Positions 40,987 to 50,307 of a DNA stretch of 64,000 nucleotides are shown piece after piece. The stretch comes from Halorubrum ruber (GTDB taxonomy: Archaea > Halobacteriota > Halobacteria > Halobacteriales > Haloferacaceae). The DNA is taken from NCBI RefSeq assembly GCF_018228765.1, contig NZ_CP073695.1, positions 992,001 through 1,056,000 on the forward strand. Reading direction: 5' to 3'. The position numbers and the translations under genes were made by a program. Every line of letters starts with the position of its first letter. Positions within the stretch are counted from its first letter, which is position 1. Under the pieces are notes generated by a model that did no database searches, was not told where the DNA came from, and was given only the letters and a program-made list of their open reading frames with translations.

Positions 40987-42218
40987 TCTCCGTCAGCAAG
41001 CTGCTGTGCGGGCTCGACGCCGAGAGCGACGGGCTCCGCTACGACGCTGCCGACGGCTCGAAGGAGCCGCAGATCACGGAGGAGAAACAGCGACGTCCCG
41101 TCGTCGTCTGGAACACCACGAAGCGGTGCAACCTCTACTGCGAACACTGCTACGCGGGCGCCGACGCCGAGGGCGCCCCGAACGAGCTGTCGACCGCCGA
41201 GGGGAAGGCGCTCATCGACGACCTCGCCGAGTTCGGCGTCCCGGTCCTCCTCTTTTCCGGCGGCGAACCCCTTGTCCGCGAGGACCTCCCCGAGCTGATC
41301 GAATACGCCGACGACAGCGGGATCCGCCCGGTTCTCTCGACGAACGGCACGCTCCTCACCCGCGAGCGCGCCCGCGAACTGAAGGAGGCGGGGCTGAAGT
41401 ACGCCGGCGTCTCGGTCGACGGGCTCCCCGAGCGAAACGACCGGATCCGGGGCGAGGAGGGCGCCTTCGACGCCGCGGTCCGGGGGATCGAGGCCTGCCT
41501 CGACGTCGGGCTCAAGACGGGGCTCAGATACACGATCACCGAACACAACGTCGACGACCTGGCGGGGGTCGTCGACCTGCTCGTCGACGTCGGCGTCGAC
41601 CGCTTCTGCTTCTACCACCTCGACTACGGCGGCCGGGGCGCCGACATCTCTGACGTCGACCTCTCGCCCGAGGCGACCCGGAAGGCAGTCAGGGACCTCT
41701 GTGACCTCACCCGCGAGTACCACGAGCGCGGCGAGGAGATCGAGACGCTGCTCGTCGGCAACTACGCGGACGCGGGCCACCTCGTGGAGTACGCCGACCG
41801 GGAGATGGGGACCGACCGCGCGCGGCTCATTTATCAGTATCTCCGGCGCAACGGCGGCGACCCGACCGGCGAGCGCGTCGCCGACGTCGACCCCGTCGGC
41901 AACGTCCACCTCACGCAGTTCTGGCAGGGGTACTCCCCCGGCAACGTCCGCGACCGCTCGTTTGGCGCCATCTGGACCGACGAGTCGAACCCGCTCCTCG
42001 CCGGGCTCCGCGAGCGGGAGGAGCGGCTCACCGGGCGCTGCGCCGACTGCGCGTATCAGTCGATCTGCCGCGGCGGCTCGCGGCTCCGCGCGCTCTCGGC
42101 GCACGGCGATCCGTTCGCGCCCGACCCGAAGTGCTACCTCACCGACGCCGAGCGCGCCGGCGAGGAGGCGCTCGCGCGGATCGACGGCGCCGGCCGGTCA
42201 GCGCCCGCCGACGACTGA
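40983..42218 (+). CDS. ahbC: Radical SAM/SPASM enzyme, AhbC-type haem biosynthesis
   Basis: 411 aa. The radical SAM cluster motif is KRCNLYCEHCY (Cys49, Cys53, Cys56), preceded by RPVVVWNTT and followed by LLFSGGEPL, as in the AhbC/NirJ enzymes. Later blocks GVSVDGLPERNDRIRG, CFYHLDYGGRG and the NVHLTQFWQGYSPGNVRDR segment also match AhbC, ending in a SPASM-like Cys set (CADCAYQSICRGG near 355). AhbC removes acetate side chains from didecarboxysirohaem in the archaeal haem pathway. This product would feed haem for the nitric oxide reductase and other cytochromes. ATGA overlap with the partner gene. Confidence 0.78.
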   Translation: MISVSKLLCGLDAESDGLRYDAADGSKEPQITEEKQRRPVVVWNTTKRCNLYCEHCYAGADAEGAPNELSTAEGKALIDDLAEFGVPVLLFSGGEPLVREDLPELIEYADDSGIRPVLSTNGTLLTRERARELKEAGLKYAGVSVDGLPERNDRIRGEEGAFDAAVRGIEACLDVGLKTGLRYTITEHNVDDLAGVVDLLVDVGVDRFCFYHLDYGGRGADISDVDLSPEATRKAVRDLCDLTREYHERGEEIETLLVGNYADAGHLVEYADREMGTDRARLIYQYLRRNGGDPTGERVADVDPVGNVHLTQFWQGYSPGNVRDRSFGAIWTDESNPLLAGLREREERLTGRCADCAYQSICRGGSRLRALSAHGDPFAPDPKCYLTDAERAGEEALARIDGAGRSAPADD

Positions 42219-42236
42219 GCCGGGTCCGGGAGCCGG

Positions 42237-42845
42237 TCACCCTTCCGCGCCGTCGAAGACGTCCGTCACCAGCTTCGCCTGTGCGGTGCGGAGCCGCTGG
42301 GAGAGCGCGGACTTGCTGATTCCGAGCTCGTCGGCCAGTTCGCTCAGGCGGACGTCGCGGTCGTCGTCGAAGTAGCCGCGGACGACCGCGAGCTCGAGCC
42401 CGCGGCGCTGCTTCGGCGTCAGCGCGGAGAGGTCGAACGTGACCTGCTCGGTCGCGTCCGGCCCCTCGACGACCGCGAGCCGGACGAGACGCACCCGGTC
42501 GACGACCCCGCGGAGCTCCTCGACGAGCCGGCGGACGTCGGCCCGGTCGTCGACGTACGCGGTGACGAGTATCGTCCCGTCCTCGACGCGCCGGAAGTGC
42601 GGGACGTAGCCGAGCCGGCCGAACGCGTGACAGAGGCAGTCTGCGTCGACCTCGCCGGTCCCGCGGCGCACCTCGCCGTCCGGCGTCGTCACGTCGACGA
42701 CGCACTCGTCGCCGACCGCGTTGACCGCGACCGCGGCGGCCTCGTCGGCCTCAGAGACGATCGGACAAGCGCGGTCGCCGGTCGGATCGACGTCGAGGTC
42801 GACCCGCAGGCGACGGTCGCCGTCGGTGCCGGCGGCGTCAGACAT
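42237..42845 (-). CDS. HTH_10 (Bat-type) transcriptional regulator
   Basis: 202 aa. A C-terminal HTH_10 domain (about 148-200: LTPKQRRGLELAVVRGYFDDDRDVRLSELADELGISKSALSQRLRTAQ) with the characteristic SKSALSQRLR recognition helix. The N-terminal 140 residues form an uncharacterised alpha/beta sensor-like domain. Cys27 and Cys64, Cys71, Cys73 (VDADCLCHAFG and others) could bind metal or sense redox. Convergent with ahbC, 18 nt apart. NarO and DmsR, the haloarchaeal anaerobic regulators, are of this class, so an anaerobic role is possible but unproved here. Confidence 0.87.
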   Translation of the reverse strand: MSDAAGTDGDRRLRVDLDVDPTGDRACPIVSEADEAAAVAVNAVGDECVVDVTTPDGEVRRGTGEVDADCLCHAFGRLGYVPHFRRVEDGTILVTAYVDDRADVRRLVEELRGVVDRVRLVRLAVVEGPDATEQVTFDLSALTPKQRRGLELAVVRGYFDDDRDVRLSELADELGISKSALSQRLRTAQAKLVTDVFDGAEG

Positions 42846-42947
42846 GTCTATCGCTACGGACGGCGTCGGTTTTACTCTTCGGCGGATTCCCGGGATCCGG
42901 CGCGGCGGTCGGCCGGTCGAGAAAAGTCGGCGGCCGTCGCCCGCGCC

Positions 42948-44006
42948 TCAGTCCTCTGACTCGGGGGCGGCCTCCTCGGCCGCGGGCTCCTCGGCCGCGG
43001 GCTCCTCGGCGGCGCCCGAGTCGTCCTCGCCCTCCTCGGAGCGGGCGGCGACGAGGGCGCCGCTGGCGACGCTGTACATCGGCTCGTCGGCCGAGCGTAC
43101 GCCGCTGATCGAGAACGGGATGTTCGCGTCCGCGAGGTGGTCGGCGAACAGGTCCTCGAAGCCGTTCGGGCTGGAGGTACCGCCGGTGACGACGACGGGC
43201 ACGTCCAGTCCCTCCTCGACGTCCTCCTCGTCGACCTCGCGGGAGATGTTCTCGATGACGTAATCGAGCAGGTTCTCGTAGTAGATGGCGAGCGCGCCCT
43301 CGACGCCGCCCACGTCGGTGCGGAAGTCGAGTTCGAAGTCGTCCTCCTTGATGCTCGTCACCTTGTCGACGGGGGTGCCCGTCGCCTGCGCGGTCTGCTC
43401 GTCGACCCAGTCGCCCCCGCGGGCGATGGAGAACTTCATGACGGGCACCGCGTAGTAGGCGAGACAGACGTTGGTCATCCCCGCGCCGAAGGAGATCCCG
43501 AGGCCGGTGAAGTTGTTGTCGGCCAGTTCGGAGTAGATGACCGCCATCCCCTCGTTGATCGGCTCGGGGTCGTACCCCATGTCGCCGAGCATCGACTCCA
43601 GCGTCTTCTCGTGGTACAGCGTCGTGAGCGGCGAGTCGATGGGATCCGCGGGGCTGGAGTAGAACAGCCGCTCGTTCGGCTTCGAGGGTTCGCCGACGAC
43701 CTGCTCGGTGATCAGCTTGATCATCGGGATGGCCGACGCCTCCTCGCTGGAGAGGATGCCGTGTTGCATCGGCCGGCGGGTCTCCTTGTTGAAGATGTTC
43801 GCGAAGTTGAGGGCGTCGTCGCCGACGACGTACACCTTGTCGTCCTTCCGGATGTGGAGGACCTCGCTGCGCGAGAGCATCTGCTCGGCCATGTCGCTGT
43901 ACTCGATCTCGACGAACGAGTTGCGCTGCTGTACAAACACCGTCTCCGCGCCCTCCTGCCGTCCGGAGAGGATGTTCATCGTGCCAACGTCTAAGCCCTT
44001 GGCCAT
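42948..44006 (-). CDS. Salactin-like actin homologue
   Basis: 352 aa. The actin/Hsp70 ATPase fold is recognised from [15 protein letters not shown] (phosphate 1), [33 protein letters not shown] (phosphate 2), [15 protein letters not shown] and [13 protein letters not shown] (adenosine motif). The sequence matches the haloarchaeal family that contains salactin, a dynamically unstable filament-forming protein important for chromosome distribution in Halobacterium. A 30-residue Ala/Glu/Pro tail (EEPAAEEP units) ends the protein. The start at 44006 rather than 44021 is supported by TTTATC at about 44030-44036, 25-30 nt upstream. Confidence 0.83.
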   Translation of the reverse strand: MAKGLDVGTMNILSGRQEGAETVFVQQRNSFVEIEYSDMAEQMLSRSEVLHIRKDDKVYVVGDDALNFANIFNKETRRPMQHGILSSEEASAIPMIKLITEQVVGEPSKPNERLFYSSPADPIDSPLTTLYHEKTLESMLGDMGYDPEPINEGMAVIYSELADNNFTGLGISFGAGMTNVCLAYYAVPVMKFSIARGGDWVDEQTAQATGTPVDKVTSIKEDDFELDFRTDVGGVEGALAIYYENLLDYVIENISREVDEEDVEEGLDVPVVVTGGTSSPNGFEDLFADHLADANIPFSISGVRSADEPMYSVASGALVAARSEEGEDDSGAAEEPAAEEPAAEEAAPESED

Positions 44007-44112
44007 ATCCGGGTATTTCATTTCGGACCTGATAAACGTTCGTGGCGGACCGACCGACAACCGTCCGAGGCCGGGCGAACACCTTCGGGAGGGGACGAGG
44101 CGACCTCGCGAC

Positions 44113-44178
44113 GATGAGATGCCCCCGCGACGACGAGACGCCCCCGCGACGACGAGACGCCCCCGCGACGACGAGACG
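44113..44178. repeat. 19-bp tandem repeat between the actin and DGGGP synthase genes
   Basis: Three full units (44113-44131, 44132-44150, 44151-44169) of the type GACGAGACGCCCCCGCGAC plus a partial fourth. It lies about 80 nt before the DGGGP synthase GTG and over 100 nt upstream of the actin gene. Purine-rich on one strand. Could be a protein-binding array or a simple slippage product. Confidence 0.75.
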
Positions 44179-44224
44179 ACTGACGCCCCGTCGCCTACCG
44201 CGGCCCCCGACTGATCCCGCACCG

Positions 44225-44230
44225 TTTATT
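44225..44230 (+). promoter_or_regulatory. TATA box of the UbiA-family gene
   Basis: TTTATT 28-33 nt before the GTG at 44258; fixes this GTG as the probable start and excludes the long upstream frame that runs through the 19-bp repeat. Confidence 0.6.
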
Positions 44231-44257
44231 CCTCGCGGGCGGGAGTACGCGGACGAC

Positions 44258-45091
44258 GTGCGAGACACGCTCCGCGGTATCGTCGAGCTCGCGCGCCTCG
44301 GCAACTGCGTCGCGGCCGGGGCCCTCACGGCCACCGGCGCGTTCGTCGCGGGCGCGAGCGGCGCCGCCCTCCCGACCGCGCTCGCGGCCGTGACCACCGC
44401 CTTCGCGGTCGCCGCGGGCAACGCGATCAACGACTACTTCGACCGCGACATCGACGCGGTCAACCGCCCCGACCGGCCGATCCCGCGGGGCGCCGTCTCG
44501 CCCCGGGGCGCGCTCGCGACCGCGACCGTCTGGTTCGCCGTCGCCGTCGCGGCCGCGGTCGCCCTCCCGCCGCTCGCGATCGCCATCGCCGCGGTGAACC
44601 TCGTCGCGCTGGTCACCTACACGAGCATTTTTAAGGGGACGCCCGGCCTCGGCAACGCCCTCGTCGCCTACCTCGTCGGCTCGACGTTCCTGTTCGGCGG
44701 GGCCGCCGTGGGGAACCCCCGCGCGGTCCTCGTCCTCGCCGCGCTCGCCGGACTCTCGACGTTCACGCGCGAGGTGATCAAAGACGTCGAGGACGTGGCC
44801 GGCGACCGCGAGGAGGGGCTCGCGACGCTTCCCATCGCGGTCGGCGAGCGCGCGGCGCTGTGGATCGGCGCGGCCGCGCTCGTCGTCGCCGTCGCCGTCA
44901 GCCCGCTGCCGTACCGCTCCGGGACGCTCGGCGCGGCGTACCTCGCGGTCGTCGCGGTCGCCGACGCGGTCATGCTGTACGCGGCCTACGAGAGCTTCTC
45001 AGACCCCGCCGCCGCGCAGCGACGGTTTAAATACGGCACCTTCCTCGCGGCGGCCGCGTTCGTCGTCGGGCGGGCCGCCGTGGTCGCGTGA
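44258..45091 (+). CDS. Digeranylgeranylglyceryl phosphate synthase (UbiA family)
   Basis: 277 aa membrane prenyltransferase that adds the second geranylgeranyl chain to glycerol phosphate in archaeal lipid synthesis. Nine predicted helices. The two Asp-rich motifs are NAINDYFDRDIDAVNRPDRP (about 58-78) and the later VIKDVEDVAGDREEGLATLP (about 172-191), as in archaeal DGGGP synthases. GTG start supported by the TATA box. Neighbouring genes are on the other strand, so it is a single transcription unit. Confidence 0.88.
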   Translation: MRDTLRGIVELARLGNCVAAGALTATGAFVAGASGAALPTALAAVTTAFAVAAGNAINDYFDRDIDAVNRPDRPIPRGAVSPRGALATATVWFAVAVAAAVALPPLAIAIAAVNLVALVTYTSIFKGTPGLGNALVAYLVGSTFLFGGAAVGNPRAVLVLAALAGLSTFTREVIKDVEDVAGDREEGLATLPIAVGERAALWIGAAALVVAVAVSPLPYRSGTLGAAYLAVVAVADAVMLYAAYESFSDPAAAQRRFKYGTFLAAAAFVVGRAAVVA

Positions 45092-45182
45092 GACGAGCGG
45101 CGCGGCCGCTCGCGGACGAGTAGTTCTTTAAAAAACGGTGGCAGTTCGAAGCGACGCTCGACGGCGGACGGTCAGGTGACGG

Positions 45183-45488
<306 letters not shown>

Positions 45489-45501
45489 CTACAGGACGCC
45501 C

Positions 45502-45511
45502 ATATTAAATA
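45502..45511 (-). promoter_or_regulatory. TATA box of the SUI1 gene
   Basis: TATTTAATAT on the minus strand, 26-35 nt before the ATG at 45476. Confidence 0.65.
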
Positions 45512-45530
45512 GTGTCGGGAAGCCCCCCGA

Positions 45531-47816
45531 TCAGCGGACGAACCGCCCGATGAGCGGCAGTCGTTCGAGCGCGAGCCGCCGGACGGCCCGGCGGGCCGCG
45601 TCGGCCTCGTCGCGGGTCACGGATCCGGCGTACGCGGCGCGCTCGTACGCTTCCGCGACGGTCTCGACGCGCTCGTCCGCCCCGAGCGTCCGGACCGCGT
45701 CAACGTAGCGCCGCGGGGTCTCCCCCGGTCGCCGCTCGCGGTAGCGCCCGGCGAGGAGCCGTTCGAGGTCGGCGAACGCCCGCTCGGCGTCCGCCGCCGG
45801 GTCGCCGCGCCGCCGCGGGAGCGTCGGACCGATCCGTCGGCTCGCCCGGCTCGCTATCCCCGTTCGCCGGACGCCCGCGACGCCGAGGCCCGCGACGAGC
45901 AGCCAGTAGAGCGCGGTCTCCGGGTCCGGCAGCGACCCGAGCGGGCCGTCGCTCCCGCTCGACCCCGACCCCGCCGCCGGACCGGTGGTCGTCGTCGGCG
46001 CGGTGCCCGTTCGGGTCCCGTCGAGCCGCGCGATGCCGCTGGAACCGAGCGTCCCGTTGCCGCTCGTGTTCCCCGCCGTCGAGTTGTTCGTTCCCTCGGT
46101 CGTCTGCGCGCCGTCGTCGGTCGCCTCCGGATCGGTCTCGTCCGAGTCGACGTCAGTCTCAGGCGTCTGATCGGGCGCGGACGCCTCGGTGTCGACGTCT
46201 TCAGCGCCGTCGGCCCGCGCATCCGCGAGCCGGGTGTCGCGCGCCTCGTCGCGGGGCGCGGACGGGGTGGGGTCGAACGCCACCCAGCCGTGGTCGGGCA
46301 CGTAGATCGACACCCATGCGTGGGCGTTCTGCCCGCGGACGACGTACTCGTCGTCGCCGACCTGCTGGCCTGAGGTGTAGCCACTCTCCATCCGCGTGGG
46401 GATCCCCTGCGACCGGAGCATCGCCGCCATCGTCGTCGCGAAGTAGACGCAGTAGCCGGCGTCCATCTCGAAGAGGAACGCGTCGGCGACGTCGCCCTCC
46501 GGTCGCTCGACGGTCAGCGAGTAGTCGTACTCCGAGCGCAGGTACGCCTCGACCGCGGCGGCCTGTTCGTACGGCGACTCCGCGTCCGCCGCGGCCGTGA
46601 TCTCCTCGGTCCGCTCGCCGACCCGGTCCGGCGTGCTCTCGGGCAGCTGGGTGTACCGCTCCTCGATCGCTTCGGGGTAGTCGGTGCTGGAGTTCCGGAG
46701 CGTCGCGGGGTCGTCGTCGAGGACGCGGCTCTCGACGGTCACCGTCTCGCCCGGTTCGAGCGGGTTCGCAAGTCGGAGGCTGCCGCGCTCGTCGACCTCG
46801 ACGGCGCCCCCGCCAGAGGCCGCGACCGGCTTCCACGGCGCCGGGAGCGCGCTCGACTCGGTCTCCGCGGTGATCGTCACGTCGACGCTGTCGTTCGCTC
46901 CCGGCGGGCCCGGCAGCGTGTCGTTGACCGCGGACCGCTCGCCGCTCCTGACCCAGCCGTCGCCGGTGTAGGTGTCGTACGCCCCGGTGTGCCAGTTCCG
47001 CTCGACTGGGCTCTCGATCGTGTACCGCACCTCCGGGGAGAGCCGCGTGGTGCCGATCACCTCCAGCTCGTCGTCGCCGCTCAGGCTCGACTCCAGCGTC
47101 GTCGTGCCGCGGTCGAGCCCCAGCGGCGCCGCCGCGCCGGCCGGGATCACGGTGACGGTCGCGCTCGCGACGACCATCGCCGCGACCACCAGCGCGAACG
47201 TGCCCGCGTGGCCGCGGCGCCGGCTCGGCGTCGACAGCGTGGAGAGCCCCACGGCGAGCGCGAGGCCGACGACGCCGGCGACAGCGGCGCCCGTCCCGGC
47301 GTCGCCGGTGAGCACGAGGAAGCCGAGCGTCCCGCCCGCGACCGTCGCGGCCGCGACGTGGCGCCCGCGTCCCGCGAAGTAGCCGACGAGGAACGTCGGC
47401 ACCGGCGCCACCGCCAGCACCCAGACGTCCGCGAGCGCCAGCCGCAACACGGAGAGCCCGGTCGACAGCGCGAGGAGGTCTAAGGCGACGCTCCGGACCG
47501 AAAACAGCGCGCGCCGGCTCGCGGGGATCGCGAGGAAGTAGCCCGCGAGCCCCGCGGCGAACAGCACCCCGGCCAGCCACAGCGCGGTCCGCTCGCCGAC
47601 CGCCCGCGCCAGCGCGAGCCCGCCGACCCCCGCGAGCGCGACGACGGCCGCGGTCCGCCCCGTCCCGCCGACGACGTTCGTCACCTCGAAGAACACGGCG
47701 AGGTACGCCGCGGCGACGACCGCGACGCCGACGACCGCCGGGTCGGCCAGCCGTCGGTCGCCGCCGGCGGACTCGCCCGGAGAGAGCCGCTCTCGGACGG
47801 AGGGGCTCCGACTCAC
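45531..47816 (-). CDS. TgpA-like membrane transglutaminase
   Basis: 761 aa. About seven helices in the first 230 residues, an extracellular beta-rich domain (230-400), then a transglutaminase-like core with the catalytic Cys in MDAGYCVYFATTMAAML (about 455), His in QNAHAWVSIYVPDHG (about 500) and Asp in VAFDPTPSAP. A Thr/Ser/Gly/Asp linker (about 540-620), one helix and a DUF4129 C-terminus (GRYRERRPGETPRRYVDAV) follow. Homologues with MoxR and DUF58 partners occur in many prokaryotes and may remodel surface proteins. Third gene of the moxR-DUF58-tgpA operon. Confidence 0.9.
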   Translation of the reverse strand: MSRSPSVRERLSPGESAGGDRRLADPAVVGVAVVAAAYLAVFFEVTNVVGGTGRTAAVVALAGVGGLALARAVGERTALWLAGVLFAAGLAGYFLAIPASRRALFSVRSVALDLLALSTGLSVLRLALADVWVLAVAPVPTFLVGYFAGRGRHVAAATVAGGTLGFLVLTGDAGTGAAVAGVVGLALAVGLSTLSTPSRRRGHAGTFALVVAAMVVASATVTVIPAGAAAPLGLDRGTTTLESSLSGDDELEVIGTTRLSPEVRYTIESPVERNWHTGAYDTYTGDGWVRSGERSAVNDTLPGPPGANDSVDVTITAETESSALPAPWKPVAASGGGAVEVDERGSLRLANPLEPGETVTVESRVLDDDPATLRNSSTDYPEAIEERYTQLPESTPDRVGERTEEITAAADAESPYEQAAAVEAYLRSEYDYSLTVERPEGDVADAFLFEMDAGYCVYFATTMAAMLRSQGIPTRMESGYTSGQQVGDDEYVVRGQNAHAWVSIYVPDHGWVAFDPTPSAPRDEARDTRLADARADGAEDVDTEASAPDQTPETDVDSDETDPEATDDGAQTTEGTNNSTAGNTSGNGTLGSSGIARLDGTRTGTAPTTTTGPAAGSGSSGSDGPLGSLPDPETALYWLLVAGLGVAGVRRTGIASRASRRIGPTLPRRRGDPAADAERAFADLERLLAGRYRERRPGETPRRYVDAVRTLGADERVETVAEAYERAAYAGSVTRDEADAARRAVRRLALERLPLIGRFVR

Positions 47817-49006
47817 GGCGACACCACCTCCCGTCCGTCCGCCGCATCGTCGGCCCCGCCCGGACCGTTGCCGTCGCTTGCCCCGCGCTCTCCCTCCGCC
47901 TCGCGGCGCAGGTCGGCGAAGGATTCGGACCGGTCGCCCGTGCGGAACCGGGCGCCGTCCGCGTCGGCGACGATCGTCACGTCGGCCTCGTCGTCGGTCA
48001 CCGCGCCCGGGCCGGTCCGCGCCGCGAGCTCCAGCACCTCTCGCCGGCCGCGGCCGCCCGGGGCCGCCGAGACGCGCCCGCCGGGCAGCCGCACGTCGAC
48101 CGGGACGCCGTCGTCGAGCAGCGCCAGCGCGAGGCTCGCCGTCGCCCGCGCGAGCTCGTCGGCGGCGGCCGCGCTCGCGGAGCGGTCGGCCGCCGAGTCG
48201 TCGCCGAGGGCGCTGCCCGCGAACGGCGAGCGCTCACCGCCGCTGCGGCCGCCGCGACCGCGCGCCTCGCCCCCGCCGACCTCAGTGCCGCCCGCGATCG
48301 TCACGCGGTTCCGAGCGGTCTCGGCCGCGAACTCCTTGACGACGATCTCGTCGCGCTTGGCGGTCGTCGCCCAGTGGACGTCGCGGACCGCGTCGCCGCG
48401 GGTGTACTCCCGGAGGCGGTCGAACTCCTCGCGCTGCCGGCTCACGTCGACCGCGTCGGCCGCGTACAGCGCCCGCCGGAACCGCGTCGGGACCGGGTCG
48501 CGGGGCGGGTAGACGGTCACCGTGTCGGTCTCGTCGACGACCATCTCGCGTTCGAACAGCCCGAACACGTCGGTCACGGTGAGCTCGACCGGGCCGAGCG
48601 TCCGCTCGCCGCGCTCGCGGTACGTGACGGCGTACGACACCGGCTCGGTGCCGACGGACGCACGGATCGGCGCCGTCGGCCCGTCGAGCCCCTCGTCGAC
48701 GCGGACCCGGACGTCGGCGAGGAACGAGGGCCCGGCGCCGTGGTCGTCGCTGTCGCTCCGCACGGCATCGGGGCCAAACTCCAGGCGGACCTCGCGCGTC
48801 TCCCCGACGAACCCGTCGGGAGGCGTCACGTGTCGGACCGCGGGGACGTCGACGCGCGACACCTGGACGTAGCCCGCCGCGAGCGCGATGGCGACCGGGA
48901 TCACGATCGCGTCGAGCGCGCGCCCGCCGGCGGCGAGCGCGCTGGCGGCCGCGACGAGGCCGACGACGACGGCGACGCGGCCCCGGCGGGTGAGTTCGGG
49001 CGTCAT
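47813..49006 (-). CDS. DUF58 family protein
   Basis: 397 aa. Two N-terminal helices (about 8-45) anchor a cytoplasmic or extracellular beta-sandwich, and the DUF58 core is recognised from REEFDRLREYTRGDAVRDVHWATTAKRDEIVVKEF (about 190-225). The C-terminal 170 residues are Ala/Asp/Glu-rich and vary in composition. DUF58 proteins are von Willebrand-type partners of MoxR ATPases. Overlaps the TgpA gene by ATGA and follows moxR by 30 nt. Confidence 0.9.
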   Translation of the reverse strand: MTPELTRRGRVAVVVGLVAAASALAAGGRALDAIVIPVAIALAAGYVQVSRVDVPAVRHVTPPDGFVGETREVRLEFGPDAVRSDSDDHGAGPSFLADVRVRVDEGLDGPTAPIRASVGTEPVSYAVTYRERGERTLGPVELTVTDVFGLFEREMVVDETDTVTVYPPRDPVPTRFRRALYAADAVDVSRQREEFDRLREYTRGDAVRDVHWATTAKRDEIVVKEFAAETARNRVTIAGGTEVGGGEARGRGGRSGGERSPFAGSALGDDSAADRSASAAAADELARATASLALALLDDGVPVDVRLPGGRVSAAPGGRGRREVLELAARTGPGAVTDDEADVTIVADADGARFRTGDRSESFADLRREAEGERGASDGNGPGGADDAADGREVVSP

Positions 49007-49036
49007 CTGTGCGAGGGCAGTGTCGGCGTCATCTCG

Positions 49037-50083
49037 TCACTCCACGCGGATCCGGTCGAGCGCGTCGGCGACGACGTCCGCGCCGTCGGTCCCGCCCGAC
49101 TCGGTCCGGATGCGATGCGAGAGCACGGTCGGCGCCTCGGTCTGGACGTCGTCGGGGATCACGTATCCGCGGCCGTCGAGCGCGGCGCGGGCCTGTGACG
49201 CGCGGATCAGCGCGAGGCTCCCGCGCGGGCTCGCCCCGAGCTTCGCGTTCCGCCGGGTGAACACCGCGAGGCGGGCCACGTACTCCCGGACCGCCTCGGA
49301 GGCCTCTATCTCGCCGACGATCCGCCGCGCGCGCCGGACGTCCGCGATCGTGGCCACGGGCTCGATCGCGTCGACCGGGTGGTCGCCGGCGAGCCGCCCG
49401 AGGATCGCTGCCTCCTCCTCCGCGTCCGGGTAGCCGAGCCGGATCTTCTTCGTGAAGCGGTCGACCTCCGCGACGGGGAGCTCGTACGTCTGTCCCGGCT
49501 CCACGTCGTTCTGGGTCGCGATCACGCAGAACGGGTCCGGCAGGTCGCGGGTCGTCCCGTCGGTGGTCACCTGGTTCTCTTCCATCGCCTCCAACAGCGC
49601 CGACTGCGTCTTCGGCGGGGCACGGTTGATCTCGTCGCCGAGGACGACGTTCGCGAACACCGGCCCGGGCTGGAAGTCGAACTCGTCGGTGCGGCGGTTG
49701 AACACGTTGACGCCGGTGACGTCGGAGGGCAGGAGGTCGGGCGTGAACTGGACGCGCTTGAACGAGCCGTCGATCGAGCGCGCGACCGACTTCGCGAGCG
49801 TCGTCTTCCCGACGCCGGGCACGTCCTCGACGAGGAGGTGGCCGCGCGCCAGCACAGTGACGAGGACGTGTTCGACCGCCTCGCGCTTGCCCACGATCAC
49901 GTCCTCGACCTCCTCGACGATGCGGTCCGCGAGCGCGGCGACGTCGGCGGGGGTCTCGGGCTCGACCGCCGCGGCGGTGCCGGCCGTCGTCCCCGCCCCC
50001 TCGCGGCCGGTCGATTCCGCCTCGGCGTCCGCCGACTCCGCTGGACCGGCCCCCGCCGGTCCCGACTCTCCGGGGGCCGTCAT
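49037..50083 (-). CDS. MoxR family AAA+ ATPase
   Basis: 348 aa. The first 45 residues are an acidic disordered tail. Walker A EDVPGVGKTTLAKSVA (about 86-100), Walker B VVLGDEINRAPPKTQSALLEAMEE (about 148-170), sensor 1 PFCVIATQND and arginine-finger region RFTKKIRLGYPD. A chaperone-like ATPase that likely assembles or activates the DUF58 and TgpA partners in this operon. A TATATC near 50152-50158 lies about 70 nt upstream, giving a short leader. Confidence 0.92.
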   Translation of the reverse strand: MTAPGESGPAGAGPAESADAEAESTGREGAGTTAGTAAAVEPETPADVAALADRIVEEVEDVIVGKREAVEHVLVTVLARGHLLVEDVPGVGKTTLAKSVARSIDGSFKRVQFTPDLLPSDVTGVNVFNRRTDEFDFQPGPVFANVVLGDEINRAPPKTQSALLEAMEENQVTTDGTTRDLPDPFCVIATQNDVEPGQTYELPVAEVDRFTKKIRLGYPDAEEEAAILGRLAGDHPVDAIEPVATIADVRRARRIVGEIEASEAVREYVARLAVFTRRNAKLGASPRGSLALIRASQARAALDGRGYVIPDDVQTEAPTVLSHRIRTESGGTDGADVVADALDRIRVE

Positions 50084-50307
50084 GTTCGGTCGGCCTCGTC
50101 CGGGTCGGGCTCCCGTCCGGAGACGACCGTGCGAATGCTCCCCGTGATCATTGATATACCCCGGGTAAGGCGAGCAACGGCATATGCGTTCCGCCGGCGG
50201 CGGTCCGCTCGTCGCGGCCGATCTCGGCGTTTCGGGTCCTCGGCGCTTCGGTGTCTCGACGTTTCACCCCGTCGGCGGCGACCCCGCGAACTCCCCGCGG
50301 CGCGCGA

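Noticed and set aside
44042..44257. N-terminal extension of the DGGGP synthase into the 19-bp repeat
   Set aside because: The TATA box at 44225 lies inside that stretch, and the extension is arginine/proline-rich.
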